From Rhodococcus koreensis (GTDB lineage Bacteria > Actinomycetota > Actinomycetes > Mycobacteriales > Mycobacteriaceae), in NCBI RefSeq assembly GCF_900105905.1, contig NZ_FNSV01000005.1:8149501-8213500 (forward strand): a DNA stretch of 64,000 bases, in the 5' to 3' direction. Below, one piece after another: positions 7,529 through 17,570 of the stretch (position 1 is its first letter; every line of letters starts with the position of its first letter). The position numbers were made by a program, and so were the translations under genes. Under the pieces are notes generated by a model. It saw only the letters and a list, made by a program, of their open reading frames with translations. It searched no databases and had not been told where the DNA came from.

Positions 7529-7960
7529 GTGTTTCTCGGTACCTACACGCCGAAGCTCGACGACAAGGGGCGGCTCACGTTGCCCGCAAAGTTCCGGGAT
7601 GCGCTGGCGGGAGGGTTGATGGTCACCAAGGGTCAGGATCACAGCCTCGCGGTGTATCCCCGGGAAGAATTCACCGCTCTCGCACGCAAGGCCGCGGCCG
7701 CGTCGAGAAGCGATCCGGAGGCGCGAGCCTTCGTTCGCGGACTGGCGGCAGGTACCGACGAGCAGCACGCAGATGCCCAGGGGCGCATCACCCTCTCGGC
7801 AGATCACCGTCGTTACGCGGGTCTCTCCAAGGACTGCGTAGTGATCGGTTCGGTCGATTTCCTCGAAATCTGGGATGCGCAAGCCTGGCAGACCTATGTC
7901 GAGGCGAACGAGGAGAACTACTCGCAGGCAACAGGAGTCGCGCTCGGCGAAATCGTCTGA
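7529..7960 (+). CDS. mraZ: MraZ transcriptional regulator of the dcw cluster
   Basis: A 143-residue protein with two tandem AbrB-like MraZ domains. The first opens FLGTYTPKLDDKGRLTLPAKFR, and the second, near residue 80, has the matching DAQGRITLSADHR motif. These DxxGR segments bind the DNA repeats. The GTG at 7529 is chosen because GGGAGG (7517-7522) lies 6 nt upstream and translation then begins at the conserved FLGTY; an in-frame ATG 34 codons earlier lies on the operator itself. MraZ oligomers bind direct TGGGN repeats upstream of their own gene, and such repeats are present at 7434-7458. First gene of the division/cell-wall operon; rsmH follows after about 200 bp. Confidence 0.95.
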   Translation: MFLGTYTPKLDDKGRLTLPAKFRDALAGGLMVTKGQDHSLAVYPREEFTALARKAAAASRSDPEARAFVRGLAAGTDEQHADAQGRITLSADHRRYAGLSKDCVVIGSVDFLEIWDAQAWQTYVEANEENYSQATGVALGEIV

Positions 7961-8157
7961 GCGTGAACACGTCCCGGCGAATGCCGCGAGGCCTCTGTCC
8001 GACGGAACCCTGACGCACTTCCCCAGCGCCAGGTTTTCATTTCGGGCAGGGACCTCGAAGCATTCGCCACGGCAACTGGCCGACACGAGAAGTTCGAGCA
8101 GTGAACCCCGGCACCGGGCTTGTTCACCCGCACCGCAGAGCAGGAGCCGGAGGGATC

Positions 8158-9174
8158 ATGGTGGATCACGAGGGGGAAGATTCCTCGCCCGCCGATGGTT
8201 TCGGTCACATCCCGGTACTGCTTCACCGCGCAGACGAACTGCTGGGCCCCGCTCTCACCGCGAACGACCCGCAAGGCGGGGGCGCCGTGATGATCGACGC
8301 GACCCTCGGCCTCGGCGGGCATTCCGAGCACTTCCTGCGGACCTACCCCCAGCTGAGGCTCGTCGCCCTCGACCGTGATCCGCACGCACTGGAGATCGCC
8401 GGCGGCCGGCTCGCCCCGTTCGCGGACCGGATCACGTTCGTGCACACCCGCTACGACGGCATCGAGGATGCGCTCACCCAGGCGGGTCTCTCCGCGCGGG
8501 AGTCGGTGCACGGCATCCTCTTCGACCTCGGCGTCTCCTCGATGCAGCTCGACGAATCGGATCGCGGGTTCGCGTATTCGATCGACGCGCCCCTGGACAT
8601 GCGGATGGACCCGACCACCGGCATCACCGCGGCCGAGGTCCTCAACACGTACAGCCACGGAGATCTCGCTCGCATCCTCAGCACGTACGGCGAGGAGCGC
8701 TTCGCGGGCAAGATCGCGTCCGAGGTGGTCCGGCAACGCGCGAAGGAGCCGTTCACGACCAGCGCACCGCTGGTCGAACTGCTGTACCGCACCATTCCTG
8801 CGGCGACCCGCCGTACCGGGGGACATCCGGCGAAGCGGACGTTCCAGGCCCTTCGAGTGGAGGTCAACGGCGAGCTCGATTCACTGCGCGCCGCGGTACC
8901 GGCTGCACTCGACGCGTTGACCGTCGGGGGACGCGTCGTGTTCATGTCGTACCAATCCCTGGAAGACCGGGTCGTCAAGCAGGAAATCACCCCCAGGTCC
9001 AAGTCGAAGAGCCCGGAGGGGCTTCCCGTCGAATTACCGGGGATGGGACCGGAGTTCCGGATCCTCACACGAGGGGCGGAGCGCGCGTCCGAGCAGGAAA
9101 TCGAAGAGAACCCACGATCAGCCCCGGTGCGGTTGCGCGCTGCAGAAAGAATTGCCAGGAGGTCGGCGGCATGA
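8158..9174 (+). CDS. rsmH: 16S rRNA (cytosine-1402-N4)-methyltransferase
   Basis: SAM-dependent enzyme that N4-methylates C1402 in the ribosomal P site. About 338 residues, close to the family norm. Visible are HIPVLLHRADELL, the SAM motif DATLGLGGHSEHFL, ILFDLGVSSMQLD, and a C-terminal block with the conserved HPAKRTFQALRVEVN. GGAGG at 8149-8153 supports ATG 8158 or the overlapping GTG 8161; an upstream in-frame GTG at 8101 would add 19 unconserved residues. The stop overlaps the ftsL ATG by 4 bp. Confidence 0.95.
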   Translation: MVDHEGEDSSPADGFGHIPVLLHRADELLGPALTANDPQGGGAVMIDATLGLGGHSEHFLRTYPQLRLVALDRDPHALEIAGGRLAPFADRITFVHTRYDGIEDALTQAGLSARESVHGILFDLGVSSMQLDESDRGFAYSIDAPLDMRMDPTTGITAAEVLNTYSHGDLARILSTYGEERFAGKIASEVVRQRAKEPFTTSAPLVELLYRTIPAATRRTGGHPAKRTFQALRVEVNGELDSLRAAVPAALDALTVGGRVVFMSYQSLEDRVVKQEITPRSKSKSPEGLPVELPGMGPEFRILTRGAERASEQEIEENPRSAPVRLRAAERIARRSAA

Positions 9175-9848
9175 CGGTTCAGGTGAGTTCCACCGAGATT
9201 CGGCCCGCGCGGGCGGACAACCGGTCGGGCGCGGCTGAGCGGGCGTACAAGAAGCGCACCCAGCGCGCGGCCGTGCACAACGGATCCGCGATCGCCGTCT
9301 CCGGCAAGAACCGCACCGGCACGCTCACCGCCCGCATTCCGTTCGTGGCGACGATCCTCGTTCTGCTCGCGACGGGCCTGGCCGTCACACTGCTGCTCAC
9401 GACCCGGTCCGCGGAGGACTCGTACCAGCTGAGCGCCGCCCGCGCGCACAACCAGTCGCTCGCGGAGGAGAAGGCGGCGCTCCAGCGTGACGTCGAGACC
9501 GCCAACTCCGCCCCGAAACTGGCGGAGGAAGCGGCCAAGCTCGGCATGGTCCCCGCGAACGACCCGGCTCGGCTCGTCGTCCACCCCGACGGCAGCGTCG
9601 AGGTCGTCGGAAAACCGGCCCCGGCGTCGGGTGCGCCCGTGCCTCCACTCGACGCGGCCGCCCCGAACACCCAGCGTGGCAACTCCGTGGCTACCGCCCC
9701 GAATCGAGGGAGCACCACGCAGTCTCCGCGCGCCACGCCGCAGCCCGGCAATGGCACGGAGATCCAGGCGCAAGGTGAACAATTGGTTCCCGTGATCCCT
9801 TCGGCCGCCGCACCGACGACTGCTCCACCCTCCGGTGGTCGCCGGTGA
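9171..9848 (+). CDS. ftsL: FtsL-like division protein
   Basis: A 225-residue bitopic membrane protein: basic cytoplasmic N-terminus (about 60 residues), one transmembrane helix near 62-82, then a short coiled coil (DSYQLSAARAHNQSLAEEKAALQRDVE) and a long Pro/Ala/Thr-rich extracytoplasmic tail. FtsL sequences are poorly conserved; the call rests on topology, the leucine-type coiled coil, and position between rsmH and pbpB, where mycobacteria have Rv2164c. Both ends overlap their neighbours by 4 bp (ATGA with rsmH, GTGA with pbpB). It should bridge FtsQ and the FtsW/PbpB synthase at the septum. The long disordered tail is an actinobacterial feature. Confidence 0.85.
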   Translation: MTVQVSSTEIRPARADNRSGAAERAYKKRTQRAAVHNGSAIAVSGKNRTGTLTARIPFVATILVLLATGLAVTLLLTTRSAEDSYQLSAARAHNQSLAEEKAALQRDVETANSAPKLAEEAAKLGMVPANDPARLVVHPDGSVEVVGKPAPASGAPVPPLDAAAPNTQRGNSVATAPNRGSTTQSPRATPQPGNGTEIQAQGEQLVPVIPSAAAPTTAPPSGGRR

Positions 9849-11695
9849 GTCGAAGCGCACCGAGAAATCGTCCCCGGCGCCCTGCGGGCGCCGGGAGCGC
9901 GTCATTTCCGTTCAGGCAACGGATCGGGCGCGGACTGATGTTCTTGGCGCTCGGCCTCGCCGCCGTGCAGCTTCTGTGGATCCAGGTCATCGACGCACCG
10001 CAACTGTCCGCGGAGGCGGCGAACCAGCGCACGACCACCGAGGTGGATCCGGCGCTGCGCGGGTCGATCACCGACCGCAACACCAATCCCATCGCCTTCA
10101 CGATGGAAGCGAAGGCGCTGACGTTTCAGCCCACGCGGGTGCGCAAGGAACTCGAGGAGGCGAAGGCCAAGAGCGATACCGCCCCCGACGTCGATTCGCG
10201 ACTCGACGCGATCGCGAATGAGATCCACGACCGGCTCGGCGACGCCGCACCGGAGAAGGATCTGAAGGAGAAACTGCACGGCGACGAGACGTTCGTCTAT
10301 CTGGCGCGCAGCGTCGACCCGAACATCGCCGCGCAGATCAGCGACAAGTTCCCGGAGGTCGGCCTCGAACGCCAGGACATCCGCGAGTACCCGGGCGGGT
10401 CCCTTGCCGCCAACCTCGTCGGCGCCACCGGCTGGGACGGTCACGGACTGCTCGGCCTCGAGGATTCGCTCGACTCCACCCTCGCCGGCACCGACGGCTC
10501 CCAGACGTACGACAGGGGCTCCGACGGCGCGGTGATTCCCGGCAGCTGGCGTGACAAGCAACCGGCGGTGGACGGATCGAGCGTCGAGCTCACCATCGAC
10601 TCCGACCTGCAGTACTACGTACAGCAGCAGGTTCAGATGGCCAAGGACAAGTCCGGCGCGAAGGACGCGTCGGCGGTCGTGCTCGACTCCCACACCGGTG
10701 AGGTGCTCGCGATGTCGAACGACAGCACGTTCAATCCCGCGATCGGGGTCGGCAACAACCCGCGAACGGTGGAGATGGGCAACCTGCCGGTGAGCACGCC
10801 GTTCGAGCCGGGATCCGTCAACAAGATCGTCACCGCGGCGGCCGCGATCGAGTACGGGCTGACCTCACCCGACGAGGTTCTCGAGGTTCCCGGCAGCATT
10901 CAGATGTCAGGTGTGTCGGTGAAGGACGCGTGGGACCACGGGGTCGCGCCGTACACGGCCACGGGCGTGTTCGGTAAGTCCTCGAACGTGGGCACCCTGA
11001 TGCTCGCCCAGCGCGTGGGGGAGGACCGTTACGCGGACATGCTGTCCAGGTTCGGTCTCGGCCAGCGCACCGACGTCGGGCTTCCCGGTGAGAGCGCGGG
11101 CAGCGTCCCCAGCCGGGACCAGTGGTCGGGGGGCACGTTCGCGAACCTTCCGATCGGACAGGGCCTGTCGATGACCCTGCTGCAGATGACCGGCATGTAC
11201 CAGGCGATCGCCAACGACGGTGTCCGCATCCCGCCGCGCATCGTCAAGGCGACGGTCGACGCGTCCGGCAACCGGACCGAGACGGAGGCGCCGGAGGAGG
11301 TGACGGTCGTCAGCCCGCAGACCGCGGCCACCGTCCGCGACATGTTCCGGTCCGTCACCCAGAACGACACGGGCAACCAGCGCGGCACCGGGGTGCAGGC
11401 CGCCGTCGACGGGTACCAGATCAGCGGCAAGACGGGCACCGCCCAGCAGGTCGATCCCGCGTGCAAGTGCTACTCGAACTCGAACTACTGGATCACGTTC
11501 GCCGGGATCGCTCCGGCCGACAATCCGCGGTACGTCGTCGGAATCATGCTCAACGCGCCGACACGCAGTGCGGACGGCTCCGGTGGGCAGTCTGCTGCCC
11601 CGCTGTTCCACAACATCGCGTCCTGGATGTTGCAGCGCGACAGCGTGCCGATGTCCCCGGACCCCGGACGCAGGCTGGTGCTGCAGGCCGATTGA
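9845..11695 (+). CDS. pbpB: septal peptidoglycan transpeptidase PBP3 (class B PBP)
   Basis: A 616-residue class B penicillin-binding protein that crosslinks septal peptidoglycan with FtsW. A basic N-terminus is followed by one membrane anchor (about residues 32-50), a pedestal domain, then the transpeptidase domain with all three active-site motifs: SVNK (catalytic Ser324, Lys327), SSN (379-381) and KTG (529-531). PASTA domains are absent, as in mycobacterial PbpB. The GTG at 9845 overlaps the ftsL stop. It is followed by a 170-bp gap before murE, the only sizeable break between rsmH and ftsQ, where an internal promoter could lie. Confidence 0.95.
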   Translation: MSRSAPRNRPRRPAGAGSASFPFRQRIGRGLMFLALGLAAVQLLWIQVIDAPQLSAEAANQRTTTEVDPALRGSITDRNTNPIAFTMEAKALTFQPTRVRKELEEAKAKSDTAPDVDSRLDAIANEIHDRLGDAAPEKDLKEKLHGDETFVYLARSVDPNIAAQISDKFPEVGLERQDIREYPGGSLAANLVGATGWDGHGLLGLEDSLDSTLAGTDGSQTYDRGSDGAVIPGSWRDKQPAVDGSSVELTIDSDLQYYVQQQVQMAKDKSGAKDASAVVLDSHTGEVLAMSNDSTFNPAIGVGNNPRTVEMGNLPVSTPFEPGSVNKIVTAAAAIEYGLTSPDEVLEVPGSIQMSGVSVKDAWDHGVAPYTATGVFGKSSNVGTLMLAQRVGEDRYADMLSRFGLGQRTDVGLPGESAGSVPSRDQWSGGTFANLPIGQGLSMTLLQMTGMYQAIANDGVRIPPRIVKATVDASGNRTETEAPEEVTVVSPQTAATVRDMFRSVTQNDTGNQRGTGVQAAVDGYQISGKTGTAQQVDPACKCYSNSNYWITFAGIAPADNPRYVVGIMLNAPTRSADGSGGQSAAPLFHNIASWMLQRDSVPMSPDPGRRLVLQAD

Positions 11696-11865
11696 GCGAA
11701 GGTCGGCCGAATCGGGTTCCGGGAGCGCTCGCGGTAATCTGACACGTCGGCCGTTCAGTGGACACGCGCATTTGCCGTGAACGCAGGGAACTGCCGAGGT
11801 AGCACGCTGTATCGATCCGTGCACTACGCCGTTGTCCGTGAGAGTCGACATCCGAGAGGAGCCCG

Positions 11866-13479
11866 GTGCCTGTTCCGTCCCGCCCGCAGTCGGCGTCAGT
11901 GGAGGCGAAGGTCACAGACGGTCTTCGCCCCGCCCAGCCGGTCCGTACCACGGTGAGCGCTCTGGCCGCGCTCGCCGGAGCGAGGGTCGAGGCACCCACC
12001 GGAACCGCCGAGCACGTGATCGTCACCGGGGTGGATCTGCGCGCCCAGGGGATCATGGAGGGCGATCTGTTCGCAGCCCTTCCAGGGGCCCGCGCGCACG
12101 GCGCGGAGTTCGCCGCCGACGCTCTCGAACGCGGAGCCACCGCGATCCTCACCGACGAGGCCGGATTCGCGCTGGTGTCCGCACTGGGCACCGATGCTCC
12201 GGTGCTCGTCCACGACGACCCGCGCGGCGTGCTCGGTGAGCTATCGGCCACCATCTACGGTCGCCCCTCGGAGAAGATGCAGGTCATCGGCATCACGGGG
12301 ACGTCGGGGAAGACCACCACCTCGTATCTCGTCGAAGGCGCCCTCAACGCGGCAGGCCGGACGACGGGTCTCGTGGGCACGATCGAGACCCGGATGAGCG
12401 GCCGCCGGGTGCCGAGCGCCCTGACGACCCCCGAGGCGCCGCAACTCCACGCGCTGTTCGCCGTGATGCTCGAGCAGGGGATCGACACCGTCGTCATGGA
12501 GGTGTCCAGCCACGCGCTGTCCCTCGGCCGCGTCGACGGAGTCCGCTTCGACGTGGGCGCGTTCACCAACCTCTCCCAGGACCACCTGGACTTCCACCGC
12601 GACTTCGAGGACTACTTCGCCGCCAAGGCGCGGCTCTTCGCGGCCGACTCGTCCGTGCACGCGCAGTACGCCGTCATCTGCGTCGACGACGTGTGGGGCC
12701 GGCGGATGGCCGAGGTCGCGCGCGGCGCCCACTCGATCGTGACGACGGTCGCGACGACGCCGGTGACCGACGGCGCGGTGTGGACGGCGGGCCCGGCGAC
12801 GGTGTCGGCATCCGGCTCGCAGACGTTCGCGCTCACCACCGCCGAGGGCACGGCGCTCGACGTGGAACTCCGGCTGCCGGGGCAGTACAACGTCGCGAAC
12901 GCTTCGCTCGCCGTCGCGTTGTGCGCCGCGCTGGGCGTCGATCCGCGCGACGCCGTCGCCGGTATCGCCGGGGTCGACGTGCCGGGCCGGGTGCAGCGGA
13001 TCGACCGGGGGCAGGATTTTCTCGCCGTCGTCGACTACGCGCACAAGCCCGCCGCGGTGGAGGCCGTGATCGCGACGCTGCGCGAGCAGGTCCGCGGCCG
13101 CGTCGCCGTCGTCGTGGGTGCCGGGGGCGATCGCGACGCGGGTAAGCGGCCCCTGATGGGCGCCGCGGCCGCGCGGGGAGCCGACCTGCTGATCATCACG
13201 GACGACAACCCGCGTACCGAGGATCCGGCGAAGATCAGGGCCGCGATCCGCGAGGGCGCCCTCGGGGTGCCCGAGTCCGAGCGGGGACAGGTGTGGGAAG
13301 TAGCGGACCGAGCGAAGGCGATCGCCGACGCCGTCGGCTGGGCGCAGGCAGGCGACGTGGTTCTGGTCGCAGGCAAGGGACACGAGATCGGTCAGGAGAT
13401 ACACGGGGTGAAGTACCCATTTGACGACCGCGACGTACTGGGCGACGCGATCGAGCGACAGGTCGGAGGAACGCGATGA
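11866..13479 (+). CDS. murE: UDP-MurNAc-L-Ala-D-Glu:meso-diaminopimelate ligase
   Basis: ATP-dependent cytosolic ligase adding the third stem-peptide residue, 537 residues in three Mur domains. The P-loop is GTSGKTTTS. The C-terminal motif DNPRTED contains DNPR, the signature of meso-DAP-specific rather than lysine-specific MurE, consistent with the DAP-type wall of mycolata. The GTG at 11866 follows a GAGAGGAG ribosome-binding site. The stop overlaps the murF ATG by 4 bp. Confidence 0.96.
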   Translation: MPVPSRPQSASVEAKVTDGLRPAQPVRTTVSALAALAGARVEAPTGTAEHVIVTGVDLRAQGIMEGDLFAALPGARAHGAEFAADALERGATAILTDEAGFALVSALGTDAPVLVHDDPRGVLGELSATIYGRPSEKMQVIGITGTSGKTTTSYLVEGALNAAGRTTGLVGTIETRMSGRRVPSALTTPEAPQLHALFAVMLEQGIDTVVMEVSSHALSLGRVDGVRFDVGAFTNLSQDHLDFHRDFEDYFAAKARLFAADSSVHAQYAVICVDDVWGRRMAEVARGAHSIVTTVATTPVTDGAVWTAGPATVSASGSQTFALTTAEGTALDVELRLPGQYNVANASLAVALCAALGVDPRDAVAGIAGVDVPGRVQRIDRGQDFLAVVDYAHKPAAVEAVIATLREQVRGRVAVVVGAGGDRDAGKRPLMGAAAARGADLLIITDDNPRTEDPAKIRAAIREGALGVPESERGQVWEVADRAKAIADAVGWAQAGDVVLVAGKGHEIGQEIHGVKYPFDDRDVLGDAIERQVGGTR

Positions 13480-14990
13480 TCCCGATGACACTCGCTCGGA
13501 TCGCCGAGATCGTGGGAGGCGAACTGCACGATGTCGCCGACCCGTCGGCCGAGGTGACGGGAACGGTCGAATTCGACTCGCGCAAGGTCGCCGGCGGCGG
13601 ATTGTTCCTCGCCCTGCCCGGCGCCCGCGTCGACGGACACGATCACGCGGCAGCGGCGATCGAGGCCGGTGCGGTCGCGGTCCTGGCCGCGCGCCCGGTC
13701 GGGGTCCCCGCCGTGGTGGTCACCCCGACGCCCGGGGCAGGCCCGAGCAAGGCGATGGCGCTCGAACACGACACCGACGGATCGGGCGCCGCCGTACTCG
13801 CGGCCCTCGCAAAGCTCGCGCGCGCATCCGTCGACGACCTCGCCGCGAAGGGGCTCACCGTCGTCGGCGTCACCGGCTCGGCAGGCAAGACGTCGACGAA
13901 GGATCTGCTCGCCGCCGTCCTGCGGCCCCTCGGTCCCGTCGTCGCGCCGCCCGGATCGTTCAACAACGAACTCGGCCACCCGTGGACCGCGCTGCGCGCG
14001 GACGCCGAAACGGGATTCCTGGTTCTGGAGATGTCGGCCCGGGACCGCGGCCACATCGCCTCTCTCGCAGCGATCGCGCCCCCGAAAATCGGGGTGGTCC
14101 TCAACGTGGGAACGGCGCACCTCGGCGAATTCGGTTCGCGGGACGCGATCGCCGCGGCCAAGGGCGAACTCCCGGAGTCGCTGCCCTCGGCGGAGGACGG
14201 TGGAGTCGCGATCCTCAACGCGGACGATCCGCTGGTGGTGGCCATGGCCCCGCGCACGTCGGCGCGGGTGGTGCTCGTCGGCCGCTCGGAATCCGCGCAC
14301 GTGCGGGCCACCGACATCGTGCTCGACGAGAGGGCAAGGGCGCGTTTCACTCTCACGACGACGGCGGGCAGCGTTCCCGTCGAACTCGCCGTGCATGGTG
14401 AGCACCAGGTCGGAAACGCACTCGCAGCAGCCGCGGTGGCGCTCGAATGCGGTGCGCACCTCGACCAGATCGCGCAGGCGCTCTCCGGCGCCGCCGCCGT
14501 CTCGGGGCGCCGGATGGACGTCCGCGACCGGCCGGACGGTGTGACCGTCGTCAACGATTCGTACAACGCGAACCCCGACTCGATGCGGGCCGCCCTCAAA
14601 GCGCTGGTGTCGATGGCCAGGTCGGGCCGGGGAGCGGCGCGCCGGAGTTGGGCGGTGCTCGGAGAAATGGCCGAGCTGGGTCCAGAATCAGTGGTCGAAC
14701 ACGACGCCATCGGCAGATTCGCGGTCCGGCTCGATGTCAGCAGGCTGATCGTCGTCGGAACCGGAAGGCCCTCCCGTGCCATGCACCAGGGTGCGGTCAT
14801 GGAAGGTTCGTGGGGTGAGGAGTCGATCCTCGTCCCCGACATCGCCGGTGCGGTCGCACTGCTCGAGAAGGAACTGGCGCCGGGAGATCTGGTGCTGGTC
14901 AAGGCGTCGCAGTCCATCGGATTGTGGGAGGTCGCGGACACGGTGTTGGCGGGAAGCACGGGACAGAAGGGTTCGGAGGCTACGCGGTGA
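13476..14990 (+). CDS. murF: UDP-MurNAc-tripeptide:D-Ala-D-Ala ligase
   Basis: Adds D-Ala-D-Ala to UDP-MurNAc-tripeptide, the last cytosolic ligase step. 504 residues. The P-loop is GVTGSAGKTSTKD, and VNDSYNANPDSMRAAL is the conserved MurF segment of the C-terminal domain. The protein starts MTLARIAEIVGGEL, a standard MurF N-terminus. ATGA overlap with murE upstream and GTGA overlap with mraY downstream. Confidence 0.96.
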   Translation: MIPMTLARIAEIVGGELHDVADPSAEVTGTVEFDSRKVAGGGLFLALPGARVDGHDHAAAAIEAGAVAVLAARPVGVPAVVVTPTPGAGPSKAMALEHDTDGSGAAVLAALAKLARASVDDLAAKGLTVVGVTGSAGKTSTKDLLAAVLRPLGPVVAPPGSFNNELGHPWTALRADAETGFLVLEMSARDRGHIASLAAIAPPKIGVVLNVGTAHLGEFGSRDAIAAAKGELPESLPSAEDGGVAILNADDPLVVAMAPRTSARVVLVGRSESAHVRATDIVLDERARARFTLTTTAGSVPVELAVHGEHQVGNALAAAAVALECGAHLDQIAQALSGAAAVSGRRMDVRDRPDGVTVVNDSYNANPDSMRAALKALVSMARSGRGAARRSWAVLGEMAELGPESVVEHDAIGRFAVRLDVSRLIVVGTGRPSRAMHQGAVMEGSWGEESILVPDIAGAVALLEKELAPGDLVLVKASQSIGLWEVADTVLAGSTGQKGSEATR

Positions 14991-16066
14991 GACAGATCCT
15001 CTTCGCGGCGGGCATCGCGCTCGCTGTCTCGATTCTGCTGACCCCCGTTCTCATCAAGGCCTTCTCCCGTCAGGGGTTCGGCCAGGAGATCCGCGTCGAA
15101 GGTCCGGCGAGTCACCAGTCGAAGCGCGGCACGCCGACGATGGGTGGCGTCGCCATCCTCGCCGGACTGTGGGCGGGCTACTGGGGTTCGCACATGATCG
15201 GCATCGGGTACGACGCGGACGGACCGTCGGCGTCGGGACTCCTCGTGCTCGGTCTCACGACGGCGCTCGGCGGCGTCGGGTTCCTCGACGACTTCATCAA
15301 GATCCGCAAGCAGCGCAACCTGGGGCTGAACAAGACGGCGAAACTCGTCGGACAGCTCATCGCGGCGGTGGCGTTCGGCATTCTCGCGCTGCAGTTCCGC
15401 GGTGCGAACGACCTCACCCCCGGCAGCGAGCACCTGTCCTATGTGCGCGACATCGCGACGGTCACGATGGGCTCCGTCGTATTCGTGGCGTTCTGCTACC
15501 TGCTGGTGAGCGCGTGGTCGAACGCGGTCAACCTCACCGACGGCCTCGACGGGCTCGCCGCCGGTTCCATGAGCCTGGTGCTCGGCGCATATGTGATCAT
15601 TACGTTCTGGCAGTACCGCAACGCGTGCGAGACGAGCCCCGGCAAGGGCTGCTACGACGTCCGCGACCCGCTCGACCTTGCCCTGATCTGCGCGGCCGGC
15701 GCCGGTGCGTGCATCGGATTCCTCTGGTGGAACGCCGCGCCCGCCAAGATCTTCATGGGCGACACCGGTTCGCTGGCACTCGGCGGCATGCTCGCCGGAC
15801 TGTCGATCACGACGCGCACCGAACTGCTGATGGTCGTGATCGGCGCGCTGTTCGTCGCCGAGGCGGCGTCGGTGGTGATCCAGGTCGCGGTGTTCCGGTC
15901 GAGCCGAAGACGCGTGTTCCGGATGGCCCCGTTCCACCACCACTTCGAACTCGCCGGGTGGGCGGAAACCACGGTGATCATCCGTTTCTGGTTGCTGGCC
16001 GCCATCGCCTCCGCGATCGGGCTCGCGCTGTTCTACAGCGAGTACCTGGCAGCGATCGGGGGCTGA
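14987..16066 (+). CDS. mraY: phospho-MurNAc-pentapeptide translocase (lipid I synthase)
   Basis: Integral membrane enzyme transferring phospho-MurNAc-pentapeptide to decaprenyl phosphate. 359 residues, ten predicted helices, the same length as mycobacterial MurX. Catalytic landmarks are GFLDDFIKIRKQRNLGL (DD dyad), NLTDGLDGLA, and the cytoplasmic HHHFELAGW histidine cluster. GTG 14987 is chosen over the upstream in-frame ATG at 14924 because GGAGG at 14975-14979 is 7 nt away and the start overlaps the murF stop. Confidence 0.96.
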   Translation: MRQILFAAGIALAVSILLTPVLIKAFSRQGFGQEIRVEGPASHQSKRGTPTMGGVAILAGLWAGYWGSHMIGIGYDADGPSASGLLVLGLTTALGGVGFLDDFIKIRKQRNLGLNKTAKLVGQLIAAVAFGILALQFRGANDLTPGSEHLSYVRDIATVTMGSVVFVAFCYLLVSAWSNAVNLTDGLDGLAAGSMSLVLGAYVIITFWQYRNACETSPGKGCYDVRDPLDLALICAAGAGACIGFLWWNAAPAKIFMGDTGSLALGGMLAGLSITTRTELLMVVIGALFVAEAASVVIQVAVFRSSRRRVFRMAPFHHHFELAGWAETTVIIRFWLLAAIASAIGLALFYSEYLAAIGG

Positions 16067-16070
16067 CGCC

Positions 16071-17570
16071 GTGACAGAGGAACACGGCGGGCTCGACTGG
16101 TTGCGGGGCCGCAGTGTCCTCGTCGCCGGTGCGGGTGTGTCCGGCCGCGCCACCATCGAACCTCTTCGTGACCTCGGGGCCCACGTCACCGTCACCGACT
16201 CGAACGTCGACGCCCTCGCCGAATGCGCACGGCTGGGGGCGGCGACCGTCCCGATCGACGATCTGCTCGCCGAGCGGGAGCGGGTCGCCGAGTTCGCGCT
16301 GGTCGTGACGAGTCCGGGTTTCCGCCCGGACGCGCCGCTGCTCTCGGTCGCCGCCGGGGACGGGGTGCCGATCTGGGGCGACATCGAATTCTCGTGGCAC
16401 GTGGACCGGGCCGGGCTCTACGGCCCGCCGCGGCGGTGGCTGGTGGTCACCGGCACCAACGGCAAGACCACGACGACCTCCATGCTGCACTCCGTTCTCG
16501 AGGCGGCCGGGTTGCCGAGCCTGGCCTGCGGCAACATCGGGCTCCCGGTGCTCAACGCACTGCGGCAGACCGAACCGCGGGCGGACGTGCTGGCCGTCGA
16601 ACTGTCGTCGTTCCAGCTGCACTGGGCGCCGTCGGTCCGGCCGACTGCGGGCGCGATCCTCAACATCGCCGAGGATCACCTGGACTGGCACGGCGGCATG
16701 CAGCCGTACATCGACGCGAAGGCCCGCGCCTTGACCGGTGAGGTCGCGGTGCTCGGTCTCGACGACGAAGTCGCGTCCTCTCTCTTCTCCTCGTCCCTCG
16801 CAGCGCGCACCCTGGGTTTCCGGCTGGGGGTGCCCGCGCCGGGCGAACTGGGCGTCGAGGACGGCTATCTCGTCGATCGCGCGTTCGCGGAGGGCGAGCG
16901 GCTGGCCCCGGCCGACGGGATCACCCCACCCGGGCCCGCCGGACTGATGGATGCGCTGGCAGCGGCGGCTCTCGCCCGGGCGATCGGGGTTCCGCCTGCC
17001 GCCGTCGCAGCAGGCCTGGCCGCCCACGTGGTGGGCCCGCACCGGGCGGCGCACGTCGCCGACGTCGGGGGAGTGACGTTCGTCGACGACTCCAAGGCGA
17101 CCAACCCGCACGCCGCCCGCCCGTCGATCCTCGCCCACGACCGGGTGGTGTGGATCGCCGGCGGTCTGCTGAAGGGTGCGCGGGTCGACGACCTCGTCCG
17201 GGAGGTGGCCGGCCGCCTCGCGGGCGCCGTCCTGCTGGGCCGCGATGCGAGGCAGATCGCAGAGTCGCTTGCGCGACACGCCCCCGAGGTTCCCGTGGTC
17301 ACCGTGGAAACGGGAGACGATGCAGGTGTGAGTGCAGTCCCGCAGACCGCGATGCACCGGGTGGTGCTGCCGGCGGACACCGACAGCGACGCTGTGATGG
17401 GCGTCGTCGTGCGCGAGGCGGCTGCGCTGGCAACGGCAGGCGATGCCGTCGTCCTGGCGCCCGCGGCGGCGTCGCTCGACATGTTCGACAGTTACGGTCA
17501 CCGGGGGCGCAGCTTCGCGGACGCCGTCGGCAGGCTCGACGAGTCGGACATCTCCAGGACACCGCGATGA
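16071..17570 (+). CDS. murD: UDP-MurNAc-L-alanine:D-glutamate ligase
   Basis: Cytosolic ATP-dependent ligase adding D-Glu, 499 residues. A Rossmann-like N-terminal domain (SVLVAGAGVSGRA) is followed by the P-loop GTNGKTTTT and the C-terminal segment FVDDSKATNPHAA, diagnostic of MurD. The GTG lies 4 nt after mraY; the stop is nested in the ftsW start. Order mraY-murD-ftsW-murG is the classic dcw order. Confidence 0.95.
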   Translation: MTEEHGGLDWLRGRSVLVAGAGVSGRATIEPLRDLGAHVTVTDSNVDALAECARLGAATVPIDDLLAERERVAEFALVVTSPGFRPDAPLLSVAAGDGVPIWGDIEFSWHVDRAGLYGPPRRWLVVTGTNGKTTTTSMLHSVLEAAGLPSLACGNIGLPVLNALRQTEPRADVLAVELSSFQLHWAPSVRPTAGAILNIAEDHLDWHGGMQPYIDAKARALTGEVAVLGLDDEVASSLFSSSLAARTLGFRLGVPAPGELGVEDGYLVDRAFAEGERLAPADGITPPGPAGLMDALAAAALARAIGVPPAAVAAGLAAHVVGPHRAAHVADVGGVTFVDDSKATNPHAARPSILAHDRVVWIAGGLLKGARVDDLVREVAGRLAGAVLLGRDARQIAESLARHAPEVPVVTVETGDDAGVSAVPQTAMHRVVLPADTDSDAVMGVVVREAAALATAGDAVVLAPAAASLDMFDSYGHRGRSFADAVGRLDESDISRTPR